64,000 nucleotides of DNA from Aradus depressus. Its lineage: Eukaryota > Arthropoda > Insecta > Hemiptera > Aradidae. The translations under genes were made by a program, and so were the position numbers. The stretch spans positions 8,618,001 to 8,682,000 of the forward strand of contig OY759214.1 in the NCBI GenBank assembly GCA_963662175.1, written 5' to 3'. Shown in pieces: positions 1 through 10,700 of the stretch (position 1 is its first letter; the number at the start of each line of letters is the position of its first letter). The notes beneath the pieces are model-generated. The model worked only from the letters and a program-made list of their open reading frames with translations. It was not told the DNA's origin and searched no databases.

Positions 1-39
<39 letters not shown>
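1..39. repeat. poly-A tract
   Basis: The window opens with a run of A interrupted only near the start. It could be the tail of a retroelement lying to the left, but nothing of that element is visible. Confidence 0.8.
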
Positions 40-42
<3 letters not shown>

Positions 43-1187
43 TGTTATTATATTTATACAATTCTGAGTGAGTTTGGTCGAATTCTTTCTCTTTAGTTGA
101 ACACTTCCAATTCTCACCCCTGTTAACGCCACTAAGTTAATATAATATATTGTGTATTTTCTATTATAAATAATATGTACGCAACTATTTATTTTATTAT
201 ATTTCGATATTCTTGATATTTATGTTTTAACTCTAAATATTTATTTGCAACAGTCTGAATGTCCTTTTTGTTTTTATTAATTAACTAATTATAGTTATGC
301 AAAAAAAAATTCCAGTCCACAAAATTGCAGATGTTCCATTTTCAACACCATCGGGTTAATGTGTCTCTTTTCTAGGTTTAGTAACAAAAAAAATGCCAGC
401 CATGAAAATGCTAGATGAGTCTTATATTGTAGAAAACATTCAACAATGCAGAAAGCTTTAGGTCATTTTTTCTGATATTTTTACGTTCTTTCACGTCAGG
501 TTGGGTTGGATATTTTTTGCGTAACTATGGCCACTATATTATAAATGTGTTATTTGATTGTAACATTTACTTTAATCTTCACAGATGGGAGGTAAGACTT
601 TGAGGTATATATTACTAAACTCTAGGCCTCAATCTAGTTTTATTTTGCTAACATTTAATGGTTCAGCCTATATTTCGCCATTGTCATTCTACAAATTAGA
701 CCTTTTCATTGTCATATTAATAATAACTAAGATAAAAGAAAGTAAAAATATATTATTTTCTTATACCTTTCTTCTTCAAATACATGGGGCTAATTCTACT
801 CATGGTTATCGCAAAAAAATATGTACTGGTAATGAGAGAAAGAAATAGCGGTTAATATGAGTTACTTTGGAAGAGTAGAAAACACCTACTATATCCTTGT
901 TTCGCTTCTCATCAATTCTATTATATCTGTGAATCCAGAGCAAGTAGTCTAGGCCAGGCGATGGCAACATTGTCGTAGCCGCCGAACGGATATAATGATC
1001 TTAAAGCTGCCCACAGGCCAGTTTTCCCATATTTTTTGATTAGTTAATAAAAAAATCGAATGTTCTATTTAATTATCAACTTTACATTTGCGAAATGACA
1101 GCCATTTTAGTTGATTTTATTTATTCATTACGTTTCCACAATACGGTCCACGTTTCTCAATTTAAAAGTTGATAATTCAAATTTGTT
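40..1187. other. AT-rich intergenic or intronic DNA
   Basis: I see no supported gene here. The open frame at 585-848 has AT-driven, hydrophobic, non-family composition and no splice context, so I do not call it. If copy C of the GDAP1 cluster continues leftward, this stretch is part of its first intron. Confidence 0.5.
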
Positions 1188-1395
1188 CGCAGAATACGGG
1201 GAGACTGGGGGTGACGAGGAGCAGCGACTGAAACTCCCACTGGCGTAAACCAACCTGTATCCAGATGAAGCCCAGGATCCATGACATCTGGTCAGCCAAG
1301 TACACAGAGTCGATCCAGGCCGTTGAGACTGAGGACCGACAACGGACTGTACCAGAAGTAGGAGCACGTCTCTGATGTTCGGACGGCTCCATTTA
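1188..1395. other. GC-rich island, possible coding remnant
   Basis: About 200 bp of clearly higher GC than its surroundings. Two minus-strand frames stay open from about 1403 down to about 1180. The plus strand, after a plausible acceptor (TTGTTCGCAG at about 1186), also has a stop-bounded frame with protein-like composition (WRKPTCIQMKPRIHDIW...). I do not recognise a family on either strand. It could be an exon, a decayed retrocopy, or a piece of a GC-rich transposon. Confidence 0.25.
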
Positions 1396-1590
1396 ACGAA
1401 CATTTTCTTCTATTAAATAATATTGACCGTTGCTCATCTATTTTTTTATCCACATATAGTTTTCCTTACATCCCCTACTCTCAACAAAAGATATAATATA
1501 TAAATTGGCTGACGGATTTGTTACATTAAAATGTTCACTGCAGACATAATATTACTTATTTCGCATGGTGTTTTTTTAAACATATTCGCT

Positions 1591-2843
1591 TTTAATTCAT
1601 GTATTTCTACTACGTAGACCTGATAGTTTTCCTACTTCTTTAATTCATGTATTTCTACTACGTAGACCTGATAGTTTTCCTACTTCTTTAATTCATGTAT
1701 TTCTACTACGTAGACCTGATAGTTTTCCTACTTCTTTAATTCATGTATTTCTACTACGTAGACCTGATAGTTTTCCTACTTCTTTAATTCATGTATTTCT
1801 ACTACGTAGACCTGATAGTTTTCCTACTTCTTTAATTCATGTATTTCTACTACGTAGACCTGATAGTTTTCCTACTTCTTTAATTCATGTATTTCTACTA
1901 CGTAGACCTGATAGTTTTCCTACTTCTTTAATTCATGTATTTCTACTACGTAGACCTGATAGTTTTCCTACTTCTTTAATTCATGTATTTCTACTACGTA
2001 GACCTGATAGTTTTCCTACTTCTTTAATTCATGTATTTCTACTACGTAGACCTGATAGTTTTCCTACTTCTTTAATTCATGTATTTCTACTACGTAGACC
2101 TGATAGTTTTCCTACTTCTTTAATTCATGTATTTCTACTACGTAGACCTGATAGTTTTCCTACTTCTTTAATTCATGTATTTCTACTACGTAGACCTGAT
2201 AGTTTTCCTACTTCTTTAATTCATGTATTTCTACTACGTAGACCTGATAGTTTTCCTACTTCTTTAATTCATGTATTTCTACTACGTAGACCTGATAGTT
2301 TTCCTACTTCTTTAATTCATGTATTTCTACTACGTAGACCTGATAGTTTTCCTACTTCTTTAATTCATGTATTTCTACTACGTAGACCTGATAGTTTTCC
2401 TACTTCTTTAATTCATGTATTTCTACTACGTAGACCTGATAGTTTTCCTACTTCTTTAATTCATGTATTTCTACTACGTAGACCTGATAGTTTTCCTACT
2501 TCTTTAATTCATGTATTTCTACTACGTAGACCTGATAGTTTTCCTACTTCTTTAATTCATGTATTTCTACTACGTAGACCTGATAGTTTTCCTACTTCTT
2601 TAATTCATGTATTTCTACTACGTAGACCTGATAGTTTTCCTACTTCTTTAATTCATGTATTTCTACTACGTAGACCTGATAGTTTTCCTACTTCTTTAAT
2701 TCATGTATTTCTACTACGTAGACCTGATAGTTTTCCTACTTCTTTAATTCATGTATTTCTACTACGTAGACCTGATAGTTTTCCTACTTCTTTAATTCAT
2801 GTATTTCTACTACGTAGACCTGATAGTTTTCCTACTTCTTTAA
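1591..2843. repeat. 48-bp satellite, 26 tandem copies
   Basis: A 48-bp unit starting TTCATGTATTTCTACTACG is repeated from 1596 to 2843, 26 times, with no visible difference between copies. The unit contains the palindrome CTACGTAG. Because 48 is a multiple of three, each frame repeats exactly; the plus frame starting with CAT has no stop through the whole array but also no ATG. There are no spacers, so this is not a CRISPR array. Confidence 0.97.
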
Positions 2844-3849
2844 AAATCGGGATGGAGTATATATAGACACTTAGGGCGGCAACCAGTGGTCACTTTATAC
2901 AGGTGGACAACTTTCCAGCTATTAATTACTTTATCTATTTTAATAAACAAGAGAAAAAACAATTGTTTTACGCAACAGATAATGGATGTATGGGTCCATT
3001 GCACATCTAGTCGCACCGCCTAAAAAATATCTACATATATATTTTCCAATTTGGCTTAAGCTATGTGGACAGATAGATTAATCCGCTCTGACAAGAAGCT
3101 TACATTTTTAATTTTTTACCTCAATTATATATGGAAATATATGTGTTAAATTTTGAAAAAAAAATAGCAAAAACTGACATCTCTCTCATATTATGAACAT
3201 TTTGAGATATCGTTACTAAAAGTAAATTGAACACTTTTTCATGTAAATGCGACCATTTTACCTTAATTTCAAAAATAAATATACTCTTGGAGGGCCCCAA
3301 ATAGGGAATTGTAACATATTCTTTGCCAGTCGTTCTAACTACAGGAAAAGAAAGTGTCAGTAATTTTCTACAAAAAAACGTTTAAAATTATTAGTTTTTT
3401 GGTATTATTCATTAAAATTTTAATAATTTAATAACTCAATTTCCGTTGTACAAATAAATATTCCACTAAAACGGCTGTAACTTCTAAAGAAAAAATGTGT
3501 GGCACCTTTTGTGGCATTGAAGAGACAAAATAAACTTGTTTGTTAGTGAGTGAAAGTTTGTGAAAAAATAGGGGTGGCTTATTTTGGGATTATTCATTTT
3601 TACATTTGGGACTTCAAAAAATGATTTTATTTTGAAAATGATCGCAATTACCAGAAAGAGCATTCATTTTGTTTATAAAAACGATATTTCAAATTTCAAA
3701 AAGTATTTATTAATACAGATAACAAAAATAGATGACAAAAAAATAAACTTTTCGTTATTGCAGACATCTTGTCGATCCTACAAAATATATTTGGCCATTA
3801 TATTTGAGCCAAATCGGAAAATATATGTATATATATACTTTTTTTTTGT
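2844..3849. other. AT-rich DNA without recognisable genes
   Basis: Low-complexity AT-rich sequence with short A and T runs. The open frame at 3584-3913 is composition-driven and runs into the foldback that follows. Nothing else is supported. Confidence 0.5.
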
Positions 3850-4057
3850 ATCTTTTCGGTTATGTGCCAGGGATTCTGAAACATTTTCTACCGAAACCAC
3901 TTACTCTTTGTAAATCCAGTTGATGTATCCGAAGAAATAAAATGTTAACCCTCCCTTCGGTCCTTTTACTGAAACAGTCCAGATTCTCCTGATATAAGAG
4001 AAACATATAGTTCAAATGGAAAATTTTTTAGAATCCCTGACACATAACCGAAAAGAT
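3850..4057. mobile_element. foldback MITE, about 208 bp
   Basis: ATCTTTTCGGTTATGTGCC at 3850 returns as its reverse complement ending at 4057, with matching 'agggattct' / 'agaatccct' inside the arms. The arms are about 40 bp around a poorly matched loop. No coding capacity; typical of a non-autonomous DNA transposon. Superfamily not determined. Confidence 0.65.
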
Positions 4058-4976
4058 CCATTTTTTTTTTTTTAGATAGCCCATTTGACCTGGAATGACG
4101 CATATATAAAAATAAATAGGTAGTTATATAAAACAAAAGAAACAACAGAAAAAAATTTGTTAATAATATATTTCTAATATAATACCTGAGAGCTATACTA
4201 TCGTAAGTACAAAAATTGAGATTTAGGGTTTTATGATTATGTATGGCGCTTATAAGTGGTCACTTCCTTCGAGCCAACGTATCTTATATCCACTTTTCTA
4301 TTCATAATAGAAAATAATGCTGTCCAAGTGTTGCATTGGTCTACAAGGAACAACTATTTCAAGTAATATAATTACAAAACCCTGAAGGACAATTCTTGGA
4401 CTCGTTGTGACTCTCGGACGCAGTATTTGTATGAGATAACATATGCATGCCATGTTGAGTAATACAATATAATTCATAATTTAATAATGCTCCATTTGAC
4501 CTTAAATACAATCCAAAAGAAATACTATATATAGGAGGAACAACAAGTGTACGAAAATATTTACTAATAAAATTATAACAAGAATACATAACTGGAGGGT
4601 GTTGTGATGAAGCACCAATTATGTATGTGACAAAATTGGAAAGAATAAAGCGACCATTTTTAATATCATTTGAAATGATTTTGTTTTATAAGTAATCACT
4701 TTTAAAAAGGTAACAATGAATCTAAAAGAAACAAACTATTTCCACAAGATAGTGCACTGATAAATTACAGCTAAAATATTCTGTAACAGAAAGTAAACTG
4801 AAGATCAACACAGCCCTTCCTTTTACTATTTTCTATAACTTTGTGGAATGTAATGAATCAGTTCTCAAAAATGAACAATCCAAGCGAAGTTCTAAAACAG
4901 ACTCAACTTTGCATAAGCAATTACAAAAAGAAAAAGAAAAAATGATTAAAATAATATGTATTGAGACAGAATTACT
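4058..4976. other. AT-rich sequence downstream of the BAG2-like gene
   Basis: This should hold the 3' UTR of the minus-strand BAG2-like gene in its upper part. I found no canonical AATAAA on the minus strand close to the stop, so the transcript end cannot be placed. No other gene is supported. Confidence 0.4.
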
Positions 4977-5552
4977 TTACTGAGAATCACTTACGGAGAT
5001 AATTTTATCACCTTGCTCAAGATAATTAAACAAACCTTGAAGACGTTTCTTGATTTTTTTCTGGTCATCCAAAGCACAACCGAGGAGAGCCGTTTCAAAG
5101 AACTTATCCGAAGGTACTTCAGGCTGCGGAGAGCAGGCGGCCATGTAGGCCTGACACTTGGTCCTCGTCCCTGATGGGTCCACTTTGAAAGATACCACCA
5201 ACTGGTCAATTAGCCGGTTCACCTGATGCAGAGAATCCTCCTGAGACGGGTCTCTTTCCGTTCTTACCAATATTTCAATGGTCATACAACGCATAGTAAC
5301 CCTCTCAATGTATCTTTGAATGTCATCCTTATCGGTTTCCAAAAGATCGGCAAGTAACTCTGAATTTCTTATCGTATCAAGGGTGGTGAATAAAAAGTCT
5401 TTCTTCTCTTCAAGCATAAGAGTGTCTTTTCGAAGTCTCTCTACGTGAGCTTCTACCTGATCAAGTATATCCAAGAGCCGATCTTTTGGTTGTTTATCAC
5501 TATCTTCATTTTCTTCGATCTTCGGCAAACAGATATCAATGTCCATATCCAT
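4977..5552 (-). CDS. BAG2: BAG family molecular chaperone regulator 2 (BAG2-like)
   Basis: A single uninterrupted frame of 191 aa. BAG2 is a cytosolic co-chaperone that binds the Hsp70 ATPase domain, acts as a nucleotide exchange factor and inhibits CHIP-dependent ubiquitination (family knowledge). Residues about 20-75 form a charged heptad-like coiled coil (LLDILDQVEAHVERLRKD...). The C-terminal half has the family's BAG-domain signature, including the conserved stretch GCALDDQKKIKKRLQGL near the end. Length is close to the roughly 210 aa of vertebrate BAG2. I chose the ATG at 5552 because of its strong context (GAA before ATG, G after); an upstream in-frame ATG at 5588 would add 12 poorly charged residues. 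The gene has no intron, unlike its GDAP1-like neighbours, and lies on their strand between the first exon of copy C and the left edge. Confidence 0.9.
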   Translation of the reverse strand: MDMDIDICLPKIEENEDSDKQPKDRLLDILDQVEAHVERLRKDTLMLEEKKDFLFTTLDTIRNSELLADLLETDKDDIQRYIERVTMRCMTIEILVRTERDPSQEDSLHQVNRLIDQLVVSFKVDPSGTRTKCQAYMAACSPQPEVPSDKFFETALLGCALDDQKKIKKRLQGLFNYLEQGDKIISVSDSQ

Positions 5553-6091
5553 TTCAGCGTTGGTGATAATTTTTAATAAATAAAACAAAACAAAAAAACT
5601 GAAACGCCGAGAACTTCGAAGATCTTTCTAGAATACACTGTGTGGGAAGGTTATAATCGGTAGAAGTGAAACCCAAACGTACTTCGCTCAAGAAAGCAGT
5701 TGCGATGACCCATCGATATTTTGTATTTATGCAATGTTTTTTTGTTTTGCATCATTAAAATTTATGAAGAAATATATAGAACTGCCAAAAAAAAATTTCA
5801 TAATTTATGAAATGATGAAAAGATGTAATGTCAACAAGTGAAGGTCGTGAATTGTTATCACTTATTATTTTTTTATTTCTTCTCTTTCTGCATATTCCAT
5901 ATCTTTTCGTTTTTGTGGACAAAATCGAATTAATCTCTAATTATTTCACCAAAACTCAATATTATATTAATAATCACTATTGTCATCGCGACACTGTTTC
6001 ATTGTTAAAGTATGTTGTTAGGTAAGCAGCCTAATAAACATTTTGTTAAAGATCCACAATATTTTTAAGTCCCTTCACCGAATATCCTCAC
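5553..6091. other. sequence between BAG2-like gene and copy C exon 1
   Basis: This contains the presumed 5' flank or promoter of the BAG2-like gene (5553-5720, less AT-rich than its surroundings) and the start of intron 1 of copy C. No TATA box or other site can be assigned with confidence. Confidence 0.4.
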
Positions 6092-6253
6092 CTTTTGTGA
6101 ATAGAAAGAGTAATTGTGAAGATAAAGCAGGAGTTCGGATTTATCTGCCTTGTTGGAACTTTCACTCCTCGCCATCCCTCTTCTTGGCTGGCACTGATCA
6201 AACTGGATCTGAATTGGTGTCATCCGCTGTTTTACCTCACCTACTTCATTCAT
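6092..6253 (-). CDS. GDAP1-like copy C, exon 1 (partial gene)
   Basis: 54 codons ending exactly at a donor (CAAAAG|GTGAGG). The last 17 codons (SELLLYLHNYSFYSQK) match the first GST-fold strand and the SxK motif region found at the same place in copies A and B. Unlike them, the N terminus is polar and charged, with no signal-like hydrophobic run. The next exon (pattern ...IIDYLE...) is not found between 1 and 6091, so it must lie beyond the left edge, or this is an orphan exon. If the gene is complete, its first intron contains the BAG2-like gene. The start ATG at 6253 is the first in frame; other ATGs follow at codons 11 and 27. Confidence 0.7.
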
Positions 6254-6732
6254 TTCGTTCTTAGCTATTAGATTTACGTATATATTTGAAATGTTTACCT
6301 TAAAAAAAACTCATGATCAATTATATTGAGCATATAAGTTTCTCCAAAATCACGTTTTTTTTTTATATATAATTTTTATATATTCCAAGGAATCGTTAGA
6401 AATAAAATAAAATATTGATTCTTTTTAAATGCAACCCGTATGTAACAAAAAAACATTTTTTGTACCAATGGCAACTGTTATAATAAATTACAAACTCCTA
6501 CGGGAATCACATTATATTTCTTCAAGGAAAGCGGCAGTGGTAATGAAAAGCCCATGAAACAGTTACTTCCACCAAAAATTCTATATTGTTAATCAAGTTA
6601 CCCCTTCATGTTTCCAAGTTTTTCAAATCAGCACTAAATATTAGAAAAAAAAAATCAAAAAAATCTAATATATACTTGAAACCTATTCCTTATACATATT
6701 ATAAAGGAAGTCGAGGTTCTATCGAGTGAATA

Positions 6733-6911
6733 AAAAAACTCAGTATTAGACCGTTCCGTAAACTATTTATTTCCTTCTTCAGGGTCCCTTATAGTCATTA
6801 CAAGAGATACTACATTATGTGTGGTGAAGGGTAAACACTCGAGTCATTATAAGGTCCTGAAGAAGGAAATAAGTAGTTTCCGAAATGTTGGCCAAATACT
6901 ACTGAGTTTTT
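6733..6911. mobile_element. foldback MITE, about 180 bp
   Basis: An arm beginning AAAAACTCAGTATTAGACC and including TTTCCTTCTTCAGG is repeated in reverse complement (CCTGAAGAAGGAAAT ... ACTGAGTTTTTA) ending at 6911. Arms are about 75 bp. It sits between copy B and copy C. The open frame at 6821-7027 is a by-product of the arm. Confidence 0.65.
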
Positions 6912-7634
6912 ATCTACACGACAGAACCTCAAGTTCACTCAGCATTGAAAAGATATTATCGACTTATTTCTTGTTCTTTAGCGTCCTTTCTACGAAATTC
7001 ACAACTACATTTTCAGATATAGAATGAGTAGTTGCAGGCATCATGCTGCAGAAATCTTGTTTGATTTGCTGGTTTCATTTCATAAGGGTACTTAACGACC
7101 CTTTATTAGACTGATATGACCTTAGAAGCTGCACAAGGTTAGCAAATTTCCATGGTGGCTATTCATAACTTTTTCTCTACGTCATATCGGCTAAATACAA
7201 AGATGGGACAAAACTTAGTATTAAATAATTAACCGAAGCTGTTGGTTTGAACTTCAGTTAATCATTATTACTTCAAACTTTGAAGGTAAGGAGCAGCTAT
7301 TCTGAACACCATATCTCGTCTTCTAATGGGCACAGACGGTCATTCATCATTCTATGGCTCAAATTAAAGATAACACTACATAATCTGTACAATATTATTA
7401 AATAATGATAGAATGGGAAAATAAATAAATAATAACGTTTTATAAGAGTTTAATATAACATAAAACATATAAATAGAAAAAGCATTTAATTAAAAAACGT
7501 GAAAAGATATATCTTAAGAAAACAATTGGTCTATTTCTTGACTAACAACCTAAAATGCAAAAGCCAAGAGTTGGGCCTTTTCTTTCTGCTACCCCTACAG
7601 ATTAATATTTTTAAAAACAAGTATGTTACAATAA
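6912..7634. other. downstream region of copy B
   Basis: This should contain the 3' UTR of copy B (minus strand, below 7635). AT-rich, with no other supported feature. Confidence 0.4.
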
Positions 7635-7712
7635 TTATTTCTTAGTTTTCCAGCAATAAACAGCAACCACAACAATGAGTCCAGCAGCCACTGAAACCAC
7701 TCCAGTCATTAT
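7635..7712 (-). CDS. copy B exon 7: tail anchor and stop
   Basis: Acceptor TTTTTTTAG precedes 25 codons plus TAA. The peptide has an unbroken hydrophobic run (GVVSVAAGLIVVVAVYCW) followed by KTKK, the form of a tail-anchor segment. Phase 0, matching the end of exon 6. Confidence 0.85.
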   Translation of the reverse strand: MMTGVVSVAAGLIVVVAVYCWKTKK

Positions 7713-10700
7713 CTAAAAAAACACAATAAAAATATACATTAGGAAAACATTTTTTTTTTAAATATACAAATTAATAAAAGTGTTTTACGTTTTTTTTTCC
7801 TTGAAGGTTTAAAAGATAAAATGAAAAAAAAAAAAAAAGTATTAGTTTCTGGTCAGCAATAGACTTTTAAAAATGATAATCACATTTTATTTTTTGTGGT
7901 GGTGGGACCGGAGTCGAAGTTTCTGAGGATTAGAGAAGGAAAATTTGAAATATAGCCAAATAGTTTTTCCCATGAAATAGGAGAGAAGCGGCGGTTTGTA
8001 TGTTCAACGATGGGCATTGTTTTCTATAAATCAACATATTATATTGATGTCACAACAGTGTTACATTTACAACAGTTCTGAAAAGGCTAAAAAATTAAAA
8101 TATGTACCGCGCCCATAAGACATTAGGGCCATTATTTTTTAAAAAAATGATAAAAACGACCCTTTAATGAGAGTCTCCCGCAACTAGATAGGTTCAAATT
8201 GGTATACACATTATACAGTATGTCTCAGCAATAAGTGACCATCTTCCATAACTTTTGAACGAGTGGTTGTCTCGAGAGGTGCCATCTTCATCAGACATAG
8301 AGGAGAGACGTTCCACACACTACTTTTAAAATCTCCAATAGAAGAAGGGGATACGTTATACTTCATTCGAAAGGCCTTTCAAAAACAAGAAATTCTTTGT
8401 CATGTATTTTATTGCTTCAAAATGGCGGCCCAATAAAAGAAAGTGAAGAAGTCATGAAAATCTTCATATTCAACGTATTTCACAAATAGAATAAACTCTT
8501 CCTGTAAAAAAAAATAAAGTAACACGTTGAACTTGGTGTGAGTAATCAAATCACATTTCAAACAAATTTGGTTCCGATAAATTACGATCGTACTTCAAAC
8601 AAAAATGTCTCCTTTTTGAAAAACTTATCAGATTGGGTACAACTTCACCTCTCTTTCTATTAAAGTACTATACTATTTTCTTAGGAAAACTTCCAATTAA
8701 CATACGTATTGAGACGTTCAATTGCAGCCGAGAACATAGCAGCTGAGACAACAATATCATGGCAACAAAACTTTAAATAATCTTAAGATAAGAGCTTCAC
8801 GAAAATATTCCAATATCTAATAGTAAAAGTTTTAATAAGAGTAAGCGAATAGTCAGATATAGTAAATGTAAATAAATGTATAATGAATGATATAATATAA
8901 AGATTATTACGCAAGCGATACACAGAGTCCCGGGATGATGTTGCAGAGGTCAAATCCACGAAGAGCCTTAAAACCCCAGCTTGACCGGGAAAAAGTCAAA
9001 TTAAATCTTTAATAAACATTAGCAATAACAACATAACATAACATAGATACAGAGCTAGATGAAGGGTCTAGTGTGAAGGTGGCTGCGAAACATCACTTTG
9101 ATTGGTAATATTGACAGCAAAATGAGTATTAAAGTAAACTTATAGCTGTTTTAAGAATATGTTTTACAAAAATAAACGTTTCTTTGCCTTGAATGGAGAT
9201 GAGAGCAGCTGACAGCTATATAGGAGCAAGTGAACGTTTATAGATTAAATAATGATAATGGCTGAGGATGCCAGCCAAGCTAGAGAAGGGCAACTGAAGC
9301 AAAACCGTGCAATTTACTTATATAATCGGCCAATTCCAAGTTCATTTCACGTTTTCTCTCAAATTTCGTGCAAAAACTAATTTTTCAGCTGAAAAATTAA
9401 TAGTTGCGGTGCATTTTTAACATGAAATAATGAAAACAACTGTTATTTTAATTCAAATTCAGCTCGGTCGAAAGAAGCCCATAAGGTAGTTTGAATCTCA
9501 CTCAAAGTTTCTTCAAAGTTTATGGGGAATAGAAGGTATAAACATTTCAAACTTCGGGATTAAAAAAAAATACATTGCTAAGTTTACCTCTAAAAATGAA
9601 ATTTGTAAAAATGCTCACGGGTAGTTTTTTAGAGGATCACAGTTTCTATATTTAATTCAAATCGGACAACGTTATCTGCAAGACAAGTGATCATGTACGT
9701 TGGACCTTCAGAGGAAACAAATCGAAGAATAATTTAGAAAAAAAAATAATAGTTTTCTAAAAAATAAATAAAAGGTTTTATAGTTGAGCACACTTTCCGT
9801 TGACGTTGAGGTGAAGACTTCAGTTAGTTATTATGACTCATGCCCGGGCTTTAACTATGAGGTCACAGCGCATGAGTCCCTGGATACAAAACTAGGAAAA
9901 ACTAAATGAAAAAAGTATCATGTCTGTGTGACTGTGAACGCGATAATGGCCGATTGAATGAGTTTATCGATGCGCAATTCAATATGTGGATCCAGAAGGC
10001 CACAAGGATAATACCAATTGATTTTTTAGCAAATCAACCAGGGAGAGGGCTTAACCCATACACCCCAACAACTGCCAAATTATTGAATCGACACGAAATT
10101 TAATATATATGAATTTTTTCAGTCCTATTGCCCGAAAAAGGGTTCTAAATGAGAGCGGAAACAAATTATTTAACTGATTCCAGGTCTACTTTGTGAAAAT
10201 CCATAATGAACAGGATAAAGGAATATACACACACTAAAGAAATATAAACTCCACACACTACTTGTCAATATTTTCACTATATTGGTCAAAATTACACGAC
10301 TATAGTTTCGCCTCTTACGGCCACAAGGCAGGACACACAAGGTCATAAATTAGACATGTGACAATGTTGTAATGTCTCCATTTTGTACATTATTGTTTAC
10401 ATTTACTTTCTTTTTTGACCAATATAGTGAAAATATTGACAAGTAGTGTGTGGAGTTTAAATTCCTTTAGTGTGTGTATCTTCCTTTATCCTGTTCGGAA
10501 ACAAATTGATTACTACAAATAATTTAAGCTGACTTTTCAAAATTTGTTTTCGTGTTAATGCTCATTAAAAAATAAATACAATGGAATTCTTAGAATAACT
10601 GATTTTTTAAACTGAATTTCAGAGAGCGCAGTCTAAAAGTGGAGGTGGTTAAGGTCACGGGGTCCGTAAGTCAAGTATTGAGGACTCCTACTCAAAATAA

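Noticed and set aside
585..848. 87-aa ORF
   Set aside because: AT-rich, low-complexity residues, no known domain and no promoter or splice context.
1128..1403. Missing exon 2 of GDAP1-like copy C
   Set aside because: None of the exon 2 motifs (VPVL loop, IIDYLE) is present in any frame.
1591..2843. CRISPR-like array
   Set aside because: The 48-bp units abut with no variable spacers and the window is eukaryotic; this is a satellite.
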